Below are positions 1 to 10,511 of a stretch of 64,000 nt of DNA, one piece after another. A program made the position numbers and the translations under genes. The DNA comes from Moniliella sp. 'wahieum' (taxonomy: Eukaryota > Basidiomycota > Moniliellomycetes > Moniliellales > Moniliellaceae). The notes under the pieces were generated by a model. The model was not told the origin of the DNA. It saw only the letters and a program-made list of their open reading frames with translations, and searched no databases. The stretch lies in NCBI GenBank assembly GCA_003971905.1, contig RSEE01000002.1:434001-498000 (forward strand). The letters run 5' to 3'. Within the stretch, counting starts at the first letter, position 1, and every line of letters starts with the position of its first letter.

Positions 1-552
1 CAGCGCAGCTCTAGGGGAGGACGAAGCCAAGGGACTGCCTCCACGCTCTCGTTCGAAGCACCCTACATTGATACCGAGGTCTGGGATGAAATTCGCAAGG
101 CGGTACAGGTCCAGCTGGACCAGGCTCAACAGGCTGTCGAACGGCATGCCGCGGAGGTTGAGGGACGCATTGTTACCCAAGAGGCGGACACGGTGGCGCG
201 TAAGCTGCTTGCGCAAGTCAGTCGGTACACCGACGAGATGGACCAGGAAGAGGAGGACGGAGAGGAGAAGGAGGACGAGGACGAGGACGAGGATGAGGAT
301 GAGGATGAGGACGAGGATGAAGAGGGTATGGTGGAGATTGATCTCGATACACTCCACTGAACAGGTGGCGTCGCTCATGTCGGTGTTTGGGGCTGAGGAG
401 GATTCTGAAGAGGGGTCTAGGAAGCTCAAGGGGCACAAGAAGACCAAGCATCCTGATGGTCTGCCGAGAAGAAGAAGAAGAAGCACAAGAAGCATAATCG
501 TGCCAAGAAAGTGCATAAGGAGGAACGGCCGAGTAAGCGGCGTCGTACCTGA
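1..552 (+). CDS. 3' end of unknown protein with acidic run and basic tail (partial)
   Basis: The frame is open from base 1, so the gene begins upstream of the window. The first frame gives a helical, Gln/Glu/Ala-rich stretch (for example VWDEIRKAVQVQLDQAQQAV) and then about 25 mostly Asp/Glu residues (bases 240-330), ending at a stop at 358-360. Reading continues without a gap in a second frame (TEQVASLMSVFGAEEDSEEG) and, from about 465, in a third that encodes a Lys/Arg-rich tail (KKKKKHKKHNRAKK ... PSKRRRT) ending with TGA at 550-552. The sensible composition across frame changes suggests two lost bases rather than three genes. An acidic block followed by a Lys-rich C-terminus is common in nucleolar and chromatin proteins, but I do not recognise the family. 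Function unknown. Confidence 0.5.
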
Positions 553-1292
553 ACCGATATCCTCTCGTTGCGCTCCATATTAATCAACAATATTGCCTGA
601 TTCCCCTCTCCTTCTGGTGGGCAACGCAGCCCTGGCATATGTTAAAGGGTTTCAACGTGTAATAGGACACAGCTTACTAGCTAGTTAGCCGCACGAGTGA
701 CAAAAATCTCATCAGCCAGGTGCCTTGGGGGCCACTGCGCAGACAGTTTTGTTCCGGGCCTAACATCTCGGGGGAAAAGGAAAATAGCTGCACGCACGGC
801 GTTCTCCAATGCTTGGATATGGACTGTTTTCCCCACCACGCAATGGGAGCCCCGTCCTCCCCGGGTCGCCAGCAATGTTGATGATAATCGATCGGAGTCT
901 TACCCTTTAGTAGCTTCACTTGGTTTGGGTGCCCCAACCACACTGAAGAACGTTCGCGATCCGCGCCGCGGCTTTTCCGCCGGGGATGCGTTCGCTCAAC
1001 CACCCAGCCCGTCATTCCTCCGTTCCCCGCCTACCCCCATCTAGTTTATCTCGGCATCCTCGCAAGACGGAAAGGATGCATTGGACGATGTGGTGCACTT
1101 TGGTATGGCGACGGATGAGCCTCTTCGAGCTCATCGATCGAGCCGTGGCACAATAAAAATAGTAGCCAAGGCGTTATAATTGGCGCGGGGTGCGAGTAAG
1201 TAAGCCCTGTCTCTTTTGCCCAGGGCCGAGGAAATTTTGTGTTTTTTCATTCGACTGGGGGCCGCGGTTGTCTTAACCACCACCCTTGCGCC
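553..1292. other. Intergenic spacer, promoter side of NLE1
   Basis: About 740 bases without a convincing gene. The open frames on both strands here (around 677-1044) overlap each other antisense, lack family-like composition and are probably chance. The stretch just before the ATG at 1293 is the likely promoter and 5' leader of the downstream WD40 gene; no clear TATA box or other site stands out. Confidence 0.5.
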
Positions 1293-3041
1293 ATGTCGAC
1301 CAGATCCCGGTGCGCACAGCCAAGCGCCAGCGCCTCGCCGACAAGCAGGCTGCTGCAGCTGGCGAACAGCTCGAGGCCGATGGCCAACTCGGTCCGCGCA
1401 CCAGCTCGATTGTGGTGCAGTTGCAATCGGGCCAGGACGGGACGAGTTTGGGCCCGACGCTTTCCTTGCCGGCGCAGACGGGCCGCAAGCAGCTCGAGGC
1501 GATTGTCAATCGGCTCAGGAAGAGTTGCGCTTGAACGAGGACGATGATGAGGATGTTCCCTTTGCATTCCACGTTGCGCTGCCTGGGGACGCGGGCTTGC
1601 AGGACCGTCTGCCTATCACCACCTCGGTCTGGGCGGATGTGCTACAGGCTTCGGCCGCGCAAAAGCTAGGTCTGTCGACGGAAGATGTGTTGACGGTGGT
1701 ATTTGAGCCACAGGCTGTGTTCCGTGTGCGGCCCGTGACGCGCAACTCTTCCACCTTGTCGGGACACAGTGCGCCTATCCTCTGCTCCACCTTCTCCCCG
1801 ACCGGCACGCTGCTCGTCACGGGTTCCGGCGACCATACGGCACGTTCTGGGACCTGGAAAACGAGCAGCCAGTTCACGCGCTAGCAGGCCACCGTGGTTG
1901 GGTGTTGACGGCCGAATGGGAAGGACGGGAGCGTCGGCTCGCCACGGGCGACAAGACGGGGGATGTGTGGGTGTGGGATGCGCTCAATACCGAGGCGGGC
2001 CTGACGGGCAAGCGCGCCTGGTCTAACCCGCACAGGCGAGCAAGTGGTGGAGGAAGCACGGCAGAAACTTGAAGAGCAAGGGCAAACCCTTGAGGAAGGA
2101 AGAAGCTCTTGTCGGCTGCAGAGAAACGAGCGGCGCGGCGTGCCGCACCACAAGGACGCGTGCTCCGGGGTCACACTAAATGGGTTACCTCGTTAGCGTG
2201 GGAACCTATCCACCTCGAATCGCACAACCCACGTTTGGCTTCGGCCTCGAAGGATGGGACGGTACGGGTGTGGGATGCGCAACGTGGTGCGTGCCAGTAT
2301 GTGCTGGGCGTGCACCGTGGCTCGGTCAACTGTATTCGCTGGGGCGGAGAAGGGCTGCTGTAACACCTCGTCGGACCGTACGGTCAAAGTGTGGGCAGCC
2401 AAGAATGGCGTCTGGTACGTTCGCTCGACGCGCATGCGCACTGGGTCAACACCCTCGCCCTCTCCACCGACTGGATTCTCCGTACTGGACCGTACGACCA
2501 CACTGGCAAGGCCAATGCCGACCTGGCGGGTAAGAGCGAGGCCGAGATTGATGCGCTTCTGCAACAGGCGGCAAAAGATCGGTATGATCTTGCCGTAGCT
2601 AGCCAAGGGGAATCGCTGATCAGTGGCTCGGACGATCATACCCTCTTCCTGTGGCCCGCTCAGGCCAACGGGAGCAACCCCAAGAAACCCCTGGCGCGCT
2701 TGACGGGTCACGCCAAGGTGGTCAACCATGTTGCCTTCTCTCCCGACGGCCGCTCGCCAGCAGCCTCGTTCGATTCCAACATCAAGTCTGGGATGCCCGG
2801 AAGGCAAGTTTATTGCCAATCTTCGTGCTCACGTTGGCTCGTCTACCGTCTGGCCTGGTCGCCCGATTCGCTGCTGCGTATCGGCGTCAAAGACTCGACG
2901 CTCAAGTTGTGGGACATGCGCTCCTACAAGCTCAAGGTCGACCTCCCTGGCCACTCGGAACGAGGTGTACTGCGTTGATTGGGTGGCAAACAAGGTCGCT
3001 TCGGGGGCGCGGATCGGGTGCTGAAGATTTGGGCGCACTAA
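1293..3041 (+). CDS. NLE1: Notchless/Nle1 (Rsa4) WD40 ribosome-assembly protein
   Basis: Rsa4/Nle1 sits on pre-60S ribosomal particles in the nucleolus and is pulled off by the AAA-ATPase Rea1/Midasin through its N-terminal ubiquitin-like NLE domain. The NLE domain is visible at about 1380-1720 ([20 protein letters not shown], then [10 protein letters not shown] and [19 protein letters not shown]). About eight WD40 blades follow: [103 protein letters not shown] and a last blade ending LKIWAH before TAA at 3039-3041. The alternation LSTDWxLRTG is diagnostic of this family. The likely start is ATG 1293, but the frame changes within about 15 codons and at least six more times (near 1515, 1845, 2050-2160, 2360, 2390, 2790, 2965). 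Conserved residues resume each time, so lost bases are likelier than a pseudogene. Confidence 0.9.
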
Positions 3042-4479
3042 TCTATCATCCTCGGGTGCCCTGTGTTACTGCAGTGAGAGAGATACAAGAGATACAAAAC
3101 AAATGGCTGGATTGGATCATAGATCGGCCCATAGATCGAATTTGCTATCGGATTGGAACAAACGTTTTGTTGGGGCAGAGCGAGAGGCAACGTGAAGTGG
3201 GGGAAAAAACAACGAACAAAGAGCAAGGGGTCCTATAGGACTATAGTAGCAGTTGCCAAAACACCCCGGGAACACCACGGTGGGCCTCGCACGAGACGGT
3301 AGCCCCAATGCCTGTGGGCTATATAGTTGTTGGGGCCGCGTGGCGACGACGCTTTCCTTGCGACAACATACGAGGGAGCGAGAAAGGGCCGAGATTGGAC
3401 CAAGTGGGCCCGGAAGGCGCATCTCTTTGGGCGATACGTGGTCCTATATTTTCATTCCCATTCTGTCCCCTGTCAGTGCATCCAAAAGGCTTGTTCCATC
3501 ATTCACGTTACGGAAGGGGTATGGTTACGCCAGTGTACCTGTGGACGAGCCGGGCACTGAAGTTGTCGTGTACCACTTGGGGATTAGGAGGGGGTAAGGA
3601 GTCGCTACGAAATATGAATCGAGTGACGGACTGACGGATGGTGAAAGGAGACCGATCGAATAGAATCCGTATCTCGTTGAACCTGGGATCGTGGCCCAGT
3701 TTGGGACCCTCGCGCGGGCTTATACGGGCTTAGTTACATCGCTTTGGCAGCTTCAGGAGGGCACGAACCTGGCTCTGTCGTTAACCGAAGCCACCCTGAT
3801 AATGATGGTTGTCCAGCTGAAAAAGAGTATTTCTTTGTGCGTTTCTCTGCTCAGAGAGACTTCAAGGTTCAAGTCATAATGAGAGAAAAAAGCCAATCTG
3901 ATGGCACAAAGCAACTGTCCTGAAAGCCCGAATTGGTATATATCCTTTTCGACGTCGTCAGGAGGTGGAGAGACCACAGTTGTTAGTATTAGTGTGCCAG
4001 TTGTGAGTGGGACGGCAACGAACACAGATGCCACAGGAGCCGCGCTGTGACGCTACCCGATTATGCGTGCAAAAAGGAAATGGTCATTGGAAAATCTCGA
4101 CGAAACACTGCAGCACACAACCTGAAACGCCAGTGACAACGGGTGAGGGGGGGCGGGGCGCGGGTGGGCACAGAGAAGGACCCACACAGCTGAGAGAGAT
4201 GAGGCGAGATATATATAGTTCTTTTTCAGCGACGATCATCACAGAAGGAAGAAGAGCGGGGGATGAATATAGGCGAGGATGACTGGATTTGAAGTATGAA
4301 ATGGAACAGCAGCATCGCTATGACTCTCACCAAAGGTTGGAAGATGTTGCTAGGGAGATTGTCCTACTAAAGGCGATGGGTGACAAGTTTTGCTGTGATG
4401 CGGGTCAAAATCCAAAGGAAAATACAGTACTCCTTTGTCGCTATGGCATAGTTTGGACATGCATTCAATGCCCATAGAA
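3042..4479. other. Intergenic spacer between NLE1 and tRNA-Ser
   Basis: About 1.4 kb with only short, overlapping open frames on both strands (for example around 3250-3630 and 3690-4280) and no family-like sequence. It should contain the NLE1 terminator and any upstream element of the tRNA gene. I see no repeats as striking as those further downstream. Confidence 0.45.
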
Positions 4480-4573
4480 GGCAATGTGCCGAGCGGTTAA
4501 GGGGATTGATTCGAATTTGCTTCGAACTATCAATTAGGCTTTGCCTGCACAGGTTCGAGTCCTGTCATTGTCG
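4480..4573 (+). tRNA. tRNA-Ser(CGA) with a short intron
   Basis: The acceptor strand GGCAATG (4480-4486) pairs with CATTGTC near the 3' end, followed by discriminator G. The T arm is ACAGG-TTCGAGT-CCTGT (B box GGTTCGAGTCC) and there is a long class II variable arm (TAGGC-TTT-GCCTGC). The anticodon stem ATTGA/TCAAT brackets TTCGAA, giving anticodon CGA at positions 34-36. About 13 nt of intron (TTTGCTTCGAACT) follow base 37, and its TTCGAA can pair with the anticodon, as in known intron-bearing tRNA-Ser(CGA) genes of yeasts. One oddity is that the D arm reads TGCCGAGCGG where TGGCCGAGCGG is expected, so one G of a doublet is missing. That is either the same deletion artefact seen in the protein genes or a real change that would weaken the D stem. 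Confidence 0.85.
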
Positions 4574-4575
4574 TC

Positions 4576-4581
4576 TTTTTT
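4576..4581 (+). terminator. RNA polymerase III T-run terminator of the tRNA
   Basis: Six T residues directly after the tRNA 3' end; runs of four or more T are the normal Pol III stop signal. Confidence 0.75.
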
Positions 4582-4801
4582 CCAACGTAGTGGCTTATGC
4601 TTTTTTGAGCAAAATGAACTTGCAGTGAACAGTGAGAATTGGGGGAGTGACATCACTGAGAAGTCCAGTATTGGTACTGGACAAGTTTGAAGCTTGAAGG
4701 TTGAAGCTTCTTGAGCTAGCTTCTAGGACACGATACATCTCCCAGGCACGTATGGAAGGAAGCACACGCCACAGGCACAGGCACACAGGCACGTAGGTAT
4801 G

Positions 4802-4815
4802 ATGCATGATGCATG
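4802..4815. repeat. (ATGCATG)2 palindromic heptamer array
   Basis: Two perfect copies, followed by the related heptad ATGACGC/ACGCATC in phase. ATGCAT is a 6-bp palindrome, with G as the seventh base. Confidence 0.7.
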
Positions 4816-5052
4816 ACGCATCGTGCCTGGGGCCTGGTGTGCCATCGATGCATGATGCCTGGCAGCCACCAATATAAACGGTCAGCTGTGGGATCGAGAT
4901 GAGCTGGAGTATATGTATCGCATGCCTCTCGTAGGATTCGCCGTCGTACGCGCTACATACGCATCTGTCTTGGGTGGTGCCAGTGGTGGTGAATATAATA
5001 TTGAATGGGGGCAGGCAACGTAGTCAACTTCAACGTCCACAGTCAACTAGCC

Positions 5053-5066
5053 AACGTTCAACGTTC
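5053..5066. repeat. (AACGTTC)2 palindromic heptamer array
   Basis: Two perfect units, followed in phase by AACTCGG. The palindrome is AACGTT and the seventh base is C. Confidence 0.7.
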
Positions 5067-6368
5067 AACTCGGTACTCAGATCGATCAGGCAGCCAAATG
5101 CACAATGCATAGCGCCACCATCGTTTTCCCAGCAGCTCGGACCGCTGGGGCCTGCTAGGGCCCACCCCCACCCTGACCCCGACCGAACTTACACCCCCCT
5201 CCCCTAAACGTACCTTACGCCATTGTCAGCGCATCCTGATGCGTCTCCGCGTCCGCGCGTCCCTACCCTTTTTTGTCCCAGGCCCACTCACAGCCATCCG
5301 CCATTGTATTTTTACTACCGCCATGCATGCATCAGCCCAGACGGTCCTAATATATCTGTGTGGAGGGGGGTGGTAAATGAGACTAAAAGGCTGTGGGAGG
5401 CGTGAAGCGTGAAGCTTGAAGCTTGAAGCTAGCTGGTCGGATCGTCACTCGCCAAAACATGCGTTATTTTGCCGCCGTCCAAGACACTGACTATATAGCC
5501 ATAACAGTTGACTTTATTGTGAAAGTGTGGAGTCGTCCTGCTATGATATGCTACACCTCCGCCAGCTCCACCAGGCTTCTTTGCTCAGGAGATCTGGGTG
5601 CTTTTTTGCTCTGAGATCTGAGGTTGGCTAGATTGATTATCGAGACAGTGAGCCGTGACGTGAGCGTGTCAGCATAGCCAAAATCATGCCAAGCTATAGT
5701 AGTACGAAGGTGGGTGACGTATATGGACGTAAGGCTGCTTTCGCGAGAGATACGGCGAGAGATGTGCAAACCAAGGCGACATATCAGCGAACGACGCGCA
5801 TCCACCGTCTTCAGCCTATGAGGGCGAGGGAGAGAAGGTGAGTAACATGCAACATGGAACATGAAACGTGTATGGCCACAGCGGGGTAACCCGTAACCGT
5901 CGGTAACACGGCTGTGGGAGGGCGAGTACGAAAGCGGGCAAAACGATTGTTTCACAGTAGTGTGCCGAAAGGCCGTCTGCGAGTACCACTTATACCACAG
6001 CTACTAATAAAAACATGTGACTAGGACGACCTGATGGATGGTTACTAGGTTACTAGGGTACTAGACTAAAACGTACCGAATGAAGTCGATGCTCATCAAT
6101 GGGCAAAGACGAGGGACCGAGGGACTACTGACGTGCAGGTGAGTGTGCGATGGGCTGGCTAATGCATCCGTGGTGGATGGGATCGGGCGGAGGGAACGGG
6201 GACGATTATCATTCGACCATCGATCATTGACCACATACCGCAATGCAGTTACTATGGTTGAGGTGGGAGCTGGTGGGAGTTTGTGGAGTCGCTGGGAGCT
6301 GCCAGCTTTGTAAGTACACTTTATAAGTAGTACTTACTGGAAGTCTGAATTTCTGCCGACATCGGGCG

Positions 6369-6413
6369 GGTTCGGGTAGCTCGGGTAGCTCGGGTAGCTC
6401 GGGTGGCTCGGGT
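6369..6413. repeat. 9-bp tandem repeat TCGGGTAGC
   Basis: About five tandem units of TCGGGTAGC, the last two changed to TCGGGTGGC/TCGGGTGGG. Unlike the heptamers, this unit is not palindromic. Ordinary minisatellite. Confidence 0.7.
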
Positions 6414-7122
6414 GGGTCGCCAAGTGTAGCATGTAGGCAGATACTGCATCAAGCTTCAAGCTTCAAGGCAGTAGGTATTACCAGTTGCCCACACCCATTC
6501 TTCTGGATTGTCAGCGCGGTTGAGAGGCTCTGAGGCATCCCTGATGTGCATGTGAGGCCGACCTGAGGACAGCACCCTGCTGCACCCTGCAGCACCCAGC
6601 CAGCTGAGTTGACGCTCAGGGCATGGCTTTTGCGCCGATGGTCGAAATGATGAACGAAACGTACGTTGAAACGTTGAACGTCCATGTTGAACTTCAAGGG
6701 TTGCGGCCTCAGAGGCCTGAGGCCCTGAGGATAAATTACGAGGAAGGAGGTGCCAGGTAGGTACCACCAGGTACTAGGTGACTGGGTATACTACGTACTC
6801 TTCCGGTCCTAGGTCTAGCTGGGGAGCTGTGGCCACCGTTGTGGCGGTGGCCCCCAGTCCCCAGCGCTCAGCCGCTCAGCTCAGGCTCAGTGGCTAGTGG
6901 CTAGTGGCGCCGCCTGCTGGAGCGGAGGTGGTGAGCCGCTCAGGCTGAGCGCGGATCTTCACACCGCCCTGGTGCCTGAGGCTCAGGACTGAGGTTCGGC
7001 GCTTGGGAATGCTCCACTGGGCCGCCTGAGGCTCAGGGCTCAGCCTGAGCAGAAGGCTAGCGCACCCGCAGCGCCTGCCCGGCCGAAGAGAAGAAGTGGG
7101 GCCATGTTGAGTCGCGACGGTG

Positions 7123-7170
7123 GAGCTTGAGCTTGAAGCTTGAAGCTAGCTTGAAGCTTGAAGCTTGAAC
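7123..7170. repeat. GAAGCTT/AAGCTTC heptamer array
   Basis: Runs of the 7-bp unit GAAGCTT interrupted once by GCTAGC. The unit holds the palindrome AAGCTT. The same unit recurs at many other spacers in the window. Confidence 0.75.
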
Positions 7171-7377
7171 TGAACGTTCTGACGTTGTGATGTGGAGAAC
7201 GTTGGGCAAAAAGCTTCCCGCGTCGATGAAACGATCGAGTAACTAACTAGTAACGCGCATAATGCGTAACGCTGGAAAGTTGCCGTGTTGATGCGTTGAC
7301 GCTCTGCCAGCTCTCGACAAGCCAGGTTGGTGCTGGAGAAAAAGCAAAGACCCACGTCTAAGGAAGCTAGATGGCTG

Positions 7378-7398
7378 ATGCATGATGCATGATGCGTG
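7378..7398. repeat. (ATGCATG)3 palindromic heptamer array
   Basis: Two perfect units and one changed unit (ATGCGTG), followed by a short GACGGT hexamer run. Confidence 0.7.
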
Positions 7399-7857
7399 AC
7401 GGTGACGGTGACGACCTAGCAATGTCAATGTCAGGCCAGCTAGGCGCTCGCTTGGCGGGGCTCAATTCCCAGCATCCTCACCCAGTACCTTACTTAGCCT
7501 GGCCGTAGCAGCTGTGCCATCTGCCCGAGCAGACGGATGGTCGATGCGTGATCGATGACCATCGATCACACATCCGCTGCTTCCACCACCCGGACGTGGC
7601 CGACGCGGGTCCAACCACCAATGGCCAACCGCCACCTGTCGATCCTTGCCGGACTGGGGGCCTCTGTTTCGGAAAATGTCGCTCATCCACTTGCTGACGT
7701 CCAACTGCTCCTTCCTTGCACAGCAGCAACTCTGCCACGGCTGCCGCAGCAGGCCAGTCCACCCGTCCTAAGGTCTAAGGCCCAATCCCACTCCACCGAC
7801 TGCTCTTTCTGCCCTTTCTTTGTTACCCTCTTCCAACCCTTCCTCCTCCTCCCCCGC

Positions 7858-9068
7858 ATGGCGCTGACAGGCGCCCAGACGCAAGTTCACCAGCCCATGC
7901 TGCGTCCAGCCCGACTCGTCAAGCACAAGAAGAGCACCACTCTCCATTCCGCCCTGGACCCCGAAGATGCCGTCCCGCCCGTCCCGGTGCCCCCACCCAA
8001 AGCAGGTCTGTTTGGGCGCTTGATGGCTCGTGCCAAAAGCGTTTCCTCTCTCCATACCGCCTTCCACGCTCAATCTTCCCCTGCTGTGCCGTCCCTCCCT
8101 AGAAGAGGAACACGGATGGAGAACGCGCCTCTTCCTAGACAAGAGACGCTCTCTTCCTCCACCACCACCACCAGGAACCATGCTCGTCAGCTCAGCTCGG
8201 GACTTCCCATGCCCCCCCGAGCCAGCTCAGCACTGCGCCCAAGACCCGCCGGTCTCATCTCCCCTCGGCGTCCATCGCTACCTACAGCTCCAAATCGAGT
8301 CACCTGCTGGCAGACTTGCTGCGGCGCGACGCGGACCATACAGCTGCGGGTACAGGTGCGGATAAAGGTGCGGCTGCGGTGCCCCCGGTCCCCGATCGGA
8401 ACCAATCTTCGTTCTGGGACCGTCAGCAGGACCTTCCGCCTTCCCGAGCTCACCCAGTGACCCACTTTCCAAGCTCATCTTGCACCTCGCTCGTCGCGCA
8501 AGGCGAGGGGTCCTACCCAAGCAAGCAGATGCCTTGTCCGCCTTCCAGCGAGCAAGAAGTGTTGACTGCAGTAGACGGGGAGACGGAGGTGATGGCGTCC
8601 CTGTCGTTCGCCTCTCTCTGCCTCTCGACCGAGGGCGCAACGAGACAGGCTGTGGTACAGGATCTAGGCGCCGGATCGACCTACTCCCTCTCGCAGCTTG
8701 CCCACGGTCCACGTAAGGTACGCAGCGCAGTGCACCTCGCCGCCTCGCCACCCGTATCCAATCTTAACGCTCTCCGACGCGCATCTTACATGGACCTGAG
8801 TTTGAGTGGCGCACCCACTGGCCCCACTGTACCCGCTGGGCCCGCTAGGCCCGCTAGGCCAGGGGGAGAACCCGGAGGGGCACGCTCGGGTCACGCACCG
8901 GTCCAGCCGCCCGGATGGCGCAAACGCTCACGCAGCGCCAAGTCGGGCGCAGCACCTTGTGTCTCCCCCGTCCTCGTTACGCCGGACGAGTTTACGTTTG
9001 GGTCGGGCCTGGCACCGCGCACACGTGCCCGTCGTCGTCCCCCGTCCCGCTCCCGAGCCGCTGAGTAA
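7858..9068 (+). CDS. Unknown Ser/Pro-rich protein
   Basis: The ATG at 7858 follows a pyrimidine-rich leader and opens MALTGAQTQVHQPMLRPARL. The N-terminal part has short ordered-looking motifs (KAGLFGRLMARAKSVSSLHT). It then becomes Ser/Pro/Arg-rich, passes through another frame around 8230-8320, and continues as a Ser/Ala/Pro-rich region to TAA at 9066-9068 (near the end: VTPDEFTFGSGLAPRTRARR). The length would be about 400 residues. No domain is recognised. The motif GLFGRLMARAKSVSSLH resembles short motifs in fungal polarity or signalling scaffolds, but I would not assign a function. It shares strand and low-complexity style with the kinase locus downstream; there is no evidence of a functional link. 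Confidence 0.5.
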
Positions 9069-9428
9069 CATGCCCCCCCCCTCCCCCCCACCGCCCTCAT
9101 CGACCATTGGGCTTCCCTTGGACCGCTGAGAAATGAGAGAAGACTCTCGGGTCTCGATTGGAGATTCGATTGGAGATTTTCGCTTTTTGATTACGACTGA
9201 CACGTTGCAAGCTTCAAGCTTCATGCTTCATGCACATGCCTCCTGCACCCATGCATTCCCCTTGACGAGGGAGAGATGTCTCCCTCAACGATTGTACGGA
9301 CAATGCTATATCCATGCACCTGCCCCGAACAAGCGTGTCGTAGCATGATAGGTGTGGGCGTGTGTCTTGTCAAGCTTCAAGTGCTGGGGCTGGTGCGGCT
9401 TGCAGCTTGCACGCTTGTCAAAAGCGTC

Positions 9429-9463
9429 AAGCTTCAAGCTTCAAGCTTCAAGCTTCAAGCTCC
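9429..9463. repeat. (AAGCTTC)5 palindromic heptamer array
   Basis: Four perfect AAGCTTC units at 9429-9456 and a fifth with one change (AAGCTCC). This is the longest clean array of the commonest heptamer in the window. Confidence 0.85.
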
Positions 9464-10246
9464 AGTTGCGGCTTTCACGACGTGGCGTGCGTCGAGGGCA
9501 GCACATACTTGACGTTTCAAGCTTCCAAAAGCTTCAGCTTCACCGGCGCTACCCGCCAGGGTTCCATTTACAGTGAATGCAGGCAATACGTCCACGTCAA
9601 GAGCTTCAAGGCTTTCCACATCACGTTTGTCAACAGGTGATCTGTGATCTGGATCCTGCGTTCGCCCTTCAGCTTCCGACTTGAGATGCTTCAGACAGGC
9701 TGACGCCTTGGGCACATGCCCGACCCTTACTTACTACTCCACACGGGCTCCCAGATCCCAGATGCCACCCTGCTCGATCATTGATCGTCCGGCTGTCTGC
9801 CGCAGTGACTAGTGGGACCATTCGTCACTGTGATGTGACACGTGACGCGTCACCCGCTCGGAGCCAGCTGGGCCAGCGGCTCCCTCAGCCGCTGAGCTGC
9901 TGGAAAAACGAAGAAAATAAAAGCGCCGATGCAGCTAGCAGCCTCCAAGCTCCAAGCTTCAGGCAGGGCGGCAGGGCGGCAGTGACAGGTGGCTGCCCCT
10001 GCGCGGGGGGGGGGCAGTCCGCAGCAGTGCGCCAGTCTGGGCTGCTCGGCCCGCACAGGGGCGGTGTGGATGCGAGTGGCGATCAGGCGCGCAGGGCCAG
10101 TGCCGGCTGCGCGTGGGCCACGAACTGCCCCCTGCGCTGCGTTCCTCCAGCGCGTCAGCGCTTGTGCGCTTGTGCGCTTGTGCGCTTGTGCTCGTGCATC
10201 TGCATGCTGTCAGCTGTCACACATGTCAATGTCACCGTGGCTAGTG

Positions 10247-10267
10247 ACACGTCACGCGTCACGCGTC
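10247..10267. repeat. (ACGCGTC) heptamer array
   Basis: ACACGTC followed in phase by two perfect ACGCGTC units. The palindrome is ACGCGT and the seventh base is C. Confidence 0.75.
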
Positions 10268-10511
10268 GTGCGGCTGCCAGCACGCAGCCCAGGGCAGGCG
10301 GATAGAGCGTTGGTACGTTGTACGTTGGGCGGCAGCCGGCGGTGCGGCCGGCGGTGCGCGCTGGGCCACGCAGCACCGCAGCAGTGCATCCACGGGAGGC
10401 AGCACCCATTCGCACGCCCTTTGCGCATTCCTCCTCCGCCCCCCACGTGCTCCCCGCTGGCCGCCCTCCTCCCCTCCCTCCCCTCCATCTCCATCTCCAC
10501 CCCCACCCTGC

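Larger units (their letters stand above)
4582..7857. other. Repeat-rich gene-free spacer
   Basis: Over 3 kb with no convincing gene on either strand. It holds many short arrays of palindromic heptamers: ATGCATG units at 4802-4815 and 7378-7398, AACGTTC at 5053-5066, and AAGCTTC/GAAGCTT at about 5400-5433, 6448-6468 and 7123-7170. There is a 9-bp array TCGGGTAGC at about 6369-6413 and many CTCAG/CTGAG palindromic blocks at about 6830-7040. Open frames here mostly translate the repeats. The last few hundred bases (about 7560-7857) are pyrimidine-rich and are the likely leader of the next gene. Confidence 0.6.
9069..10511. other. Repeat-rich spacer before the kinase locus
   Basis: No supported gene. 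It contains AAGCTTC arrays (9208-9232, 9429-9463), an ACGCGTC array (10247-10267) and a GTGCGCTT run at about 10165-10195. The last 250 bases are C-rich and are a plausible promoter/leader for the kinase gene. The long open frames on both strands (from about 9989) are low-complexity shadows. Confidence 0.55.

Noticed and set aside
677-1044. Paired sense/antisense frames between the first two genes
   Set aside because: Mutually overlapping, with no motif and no plausible start context; treated as promoter-side spacer.
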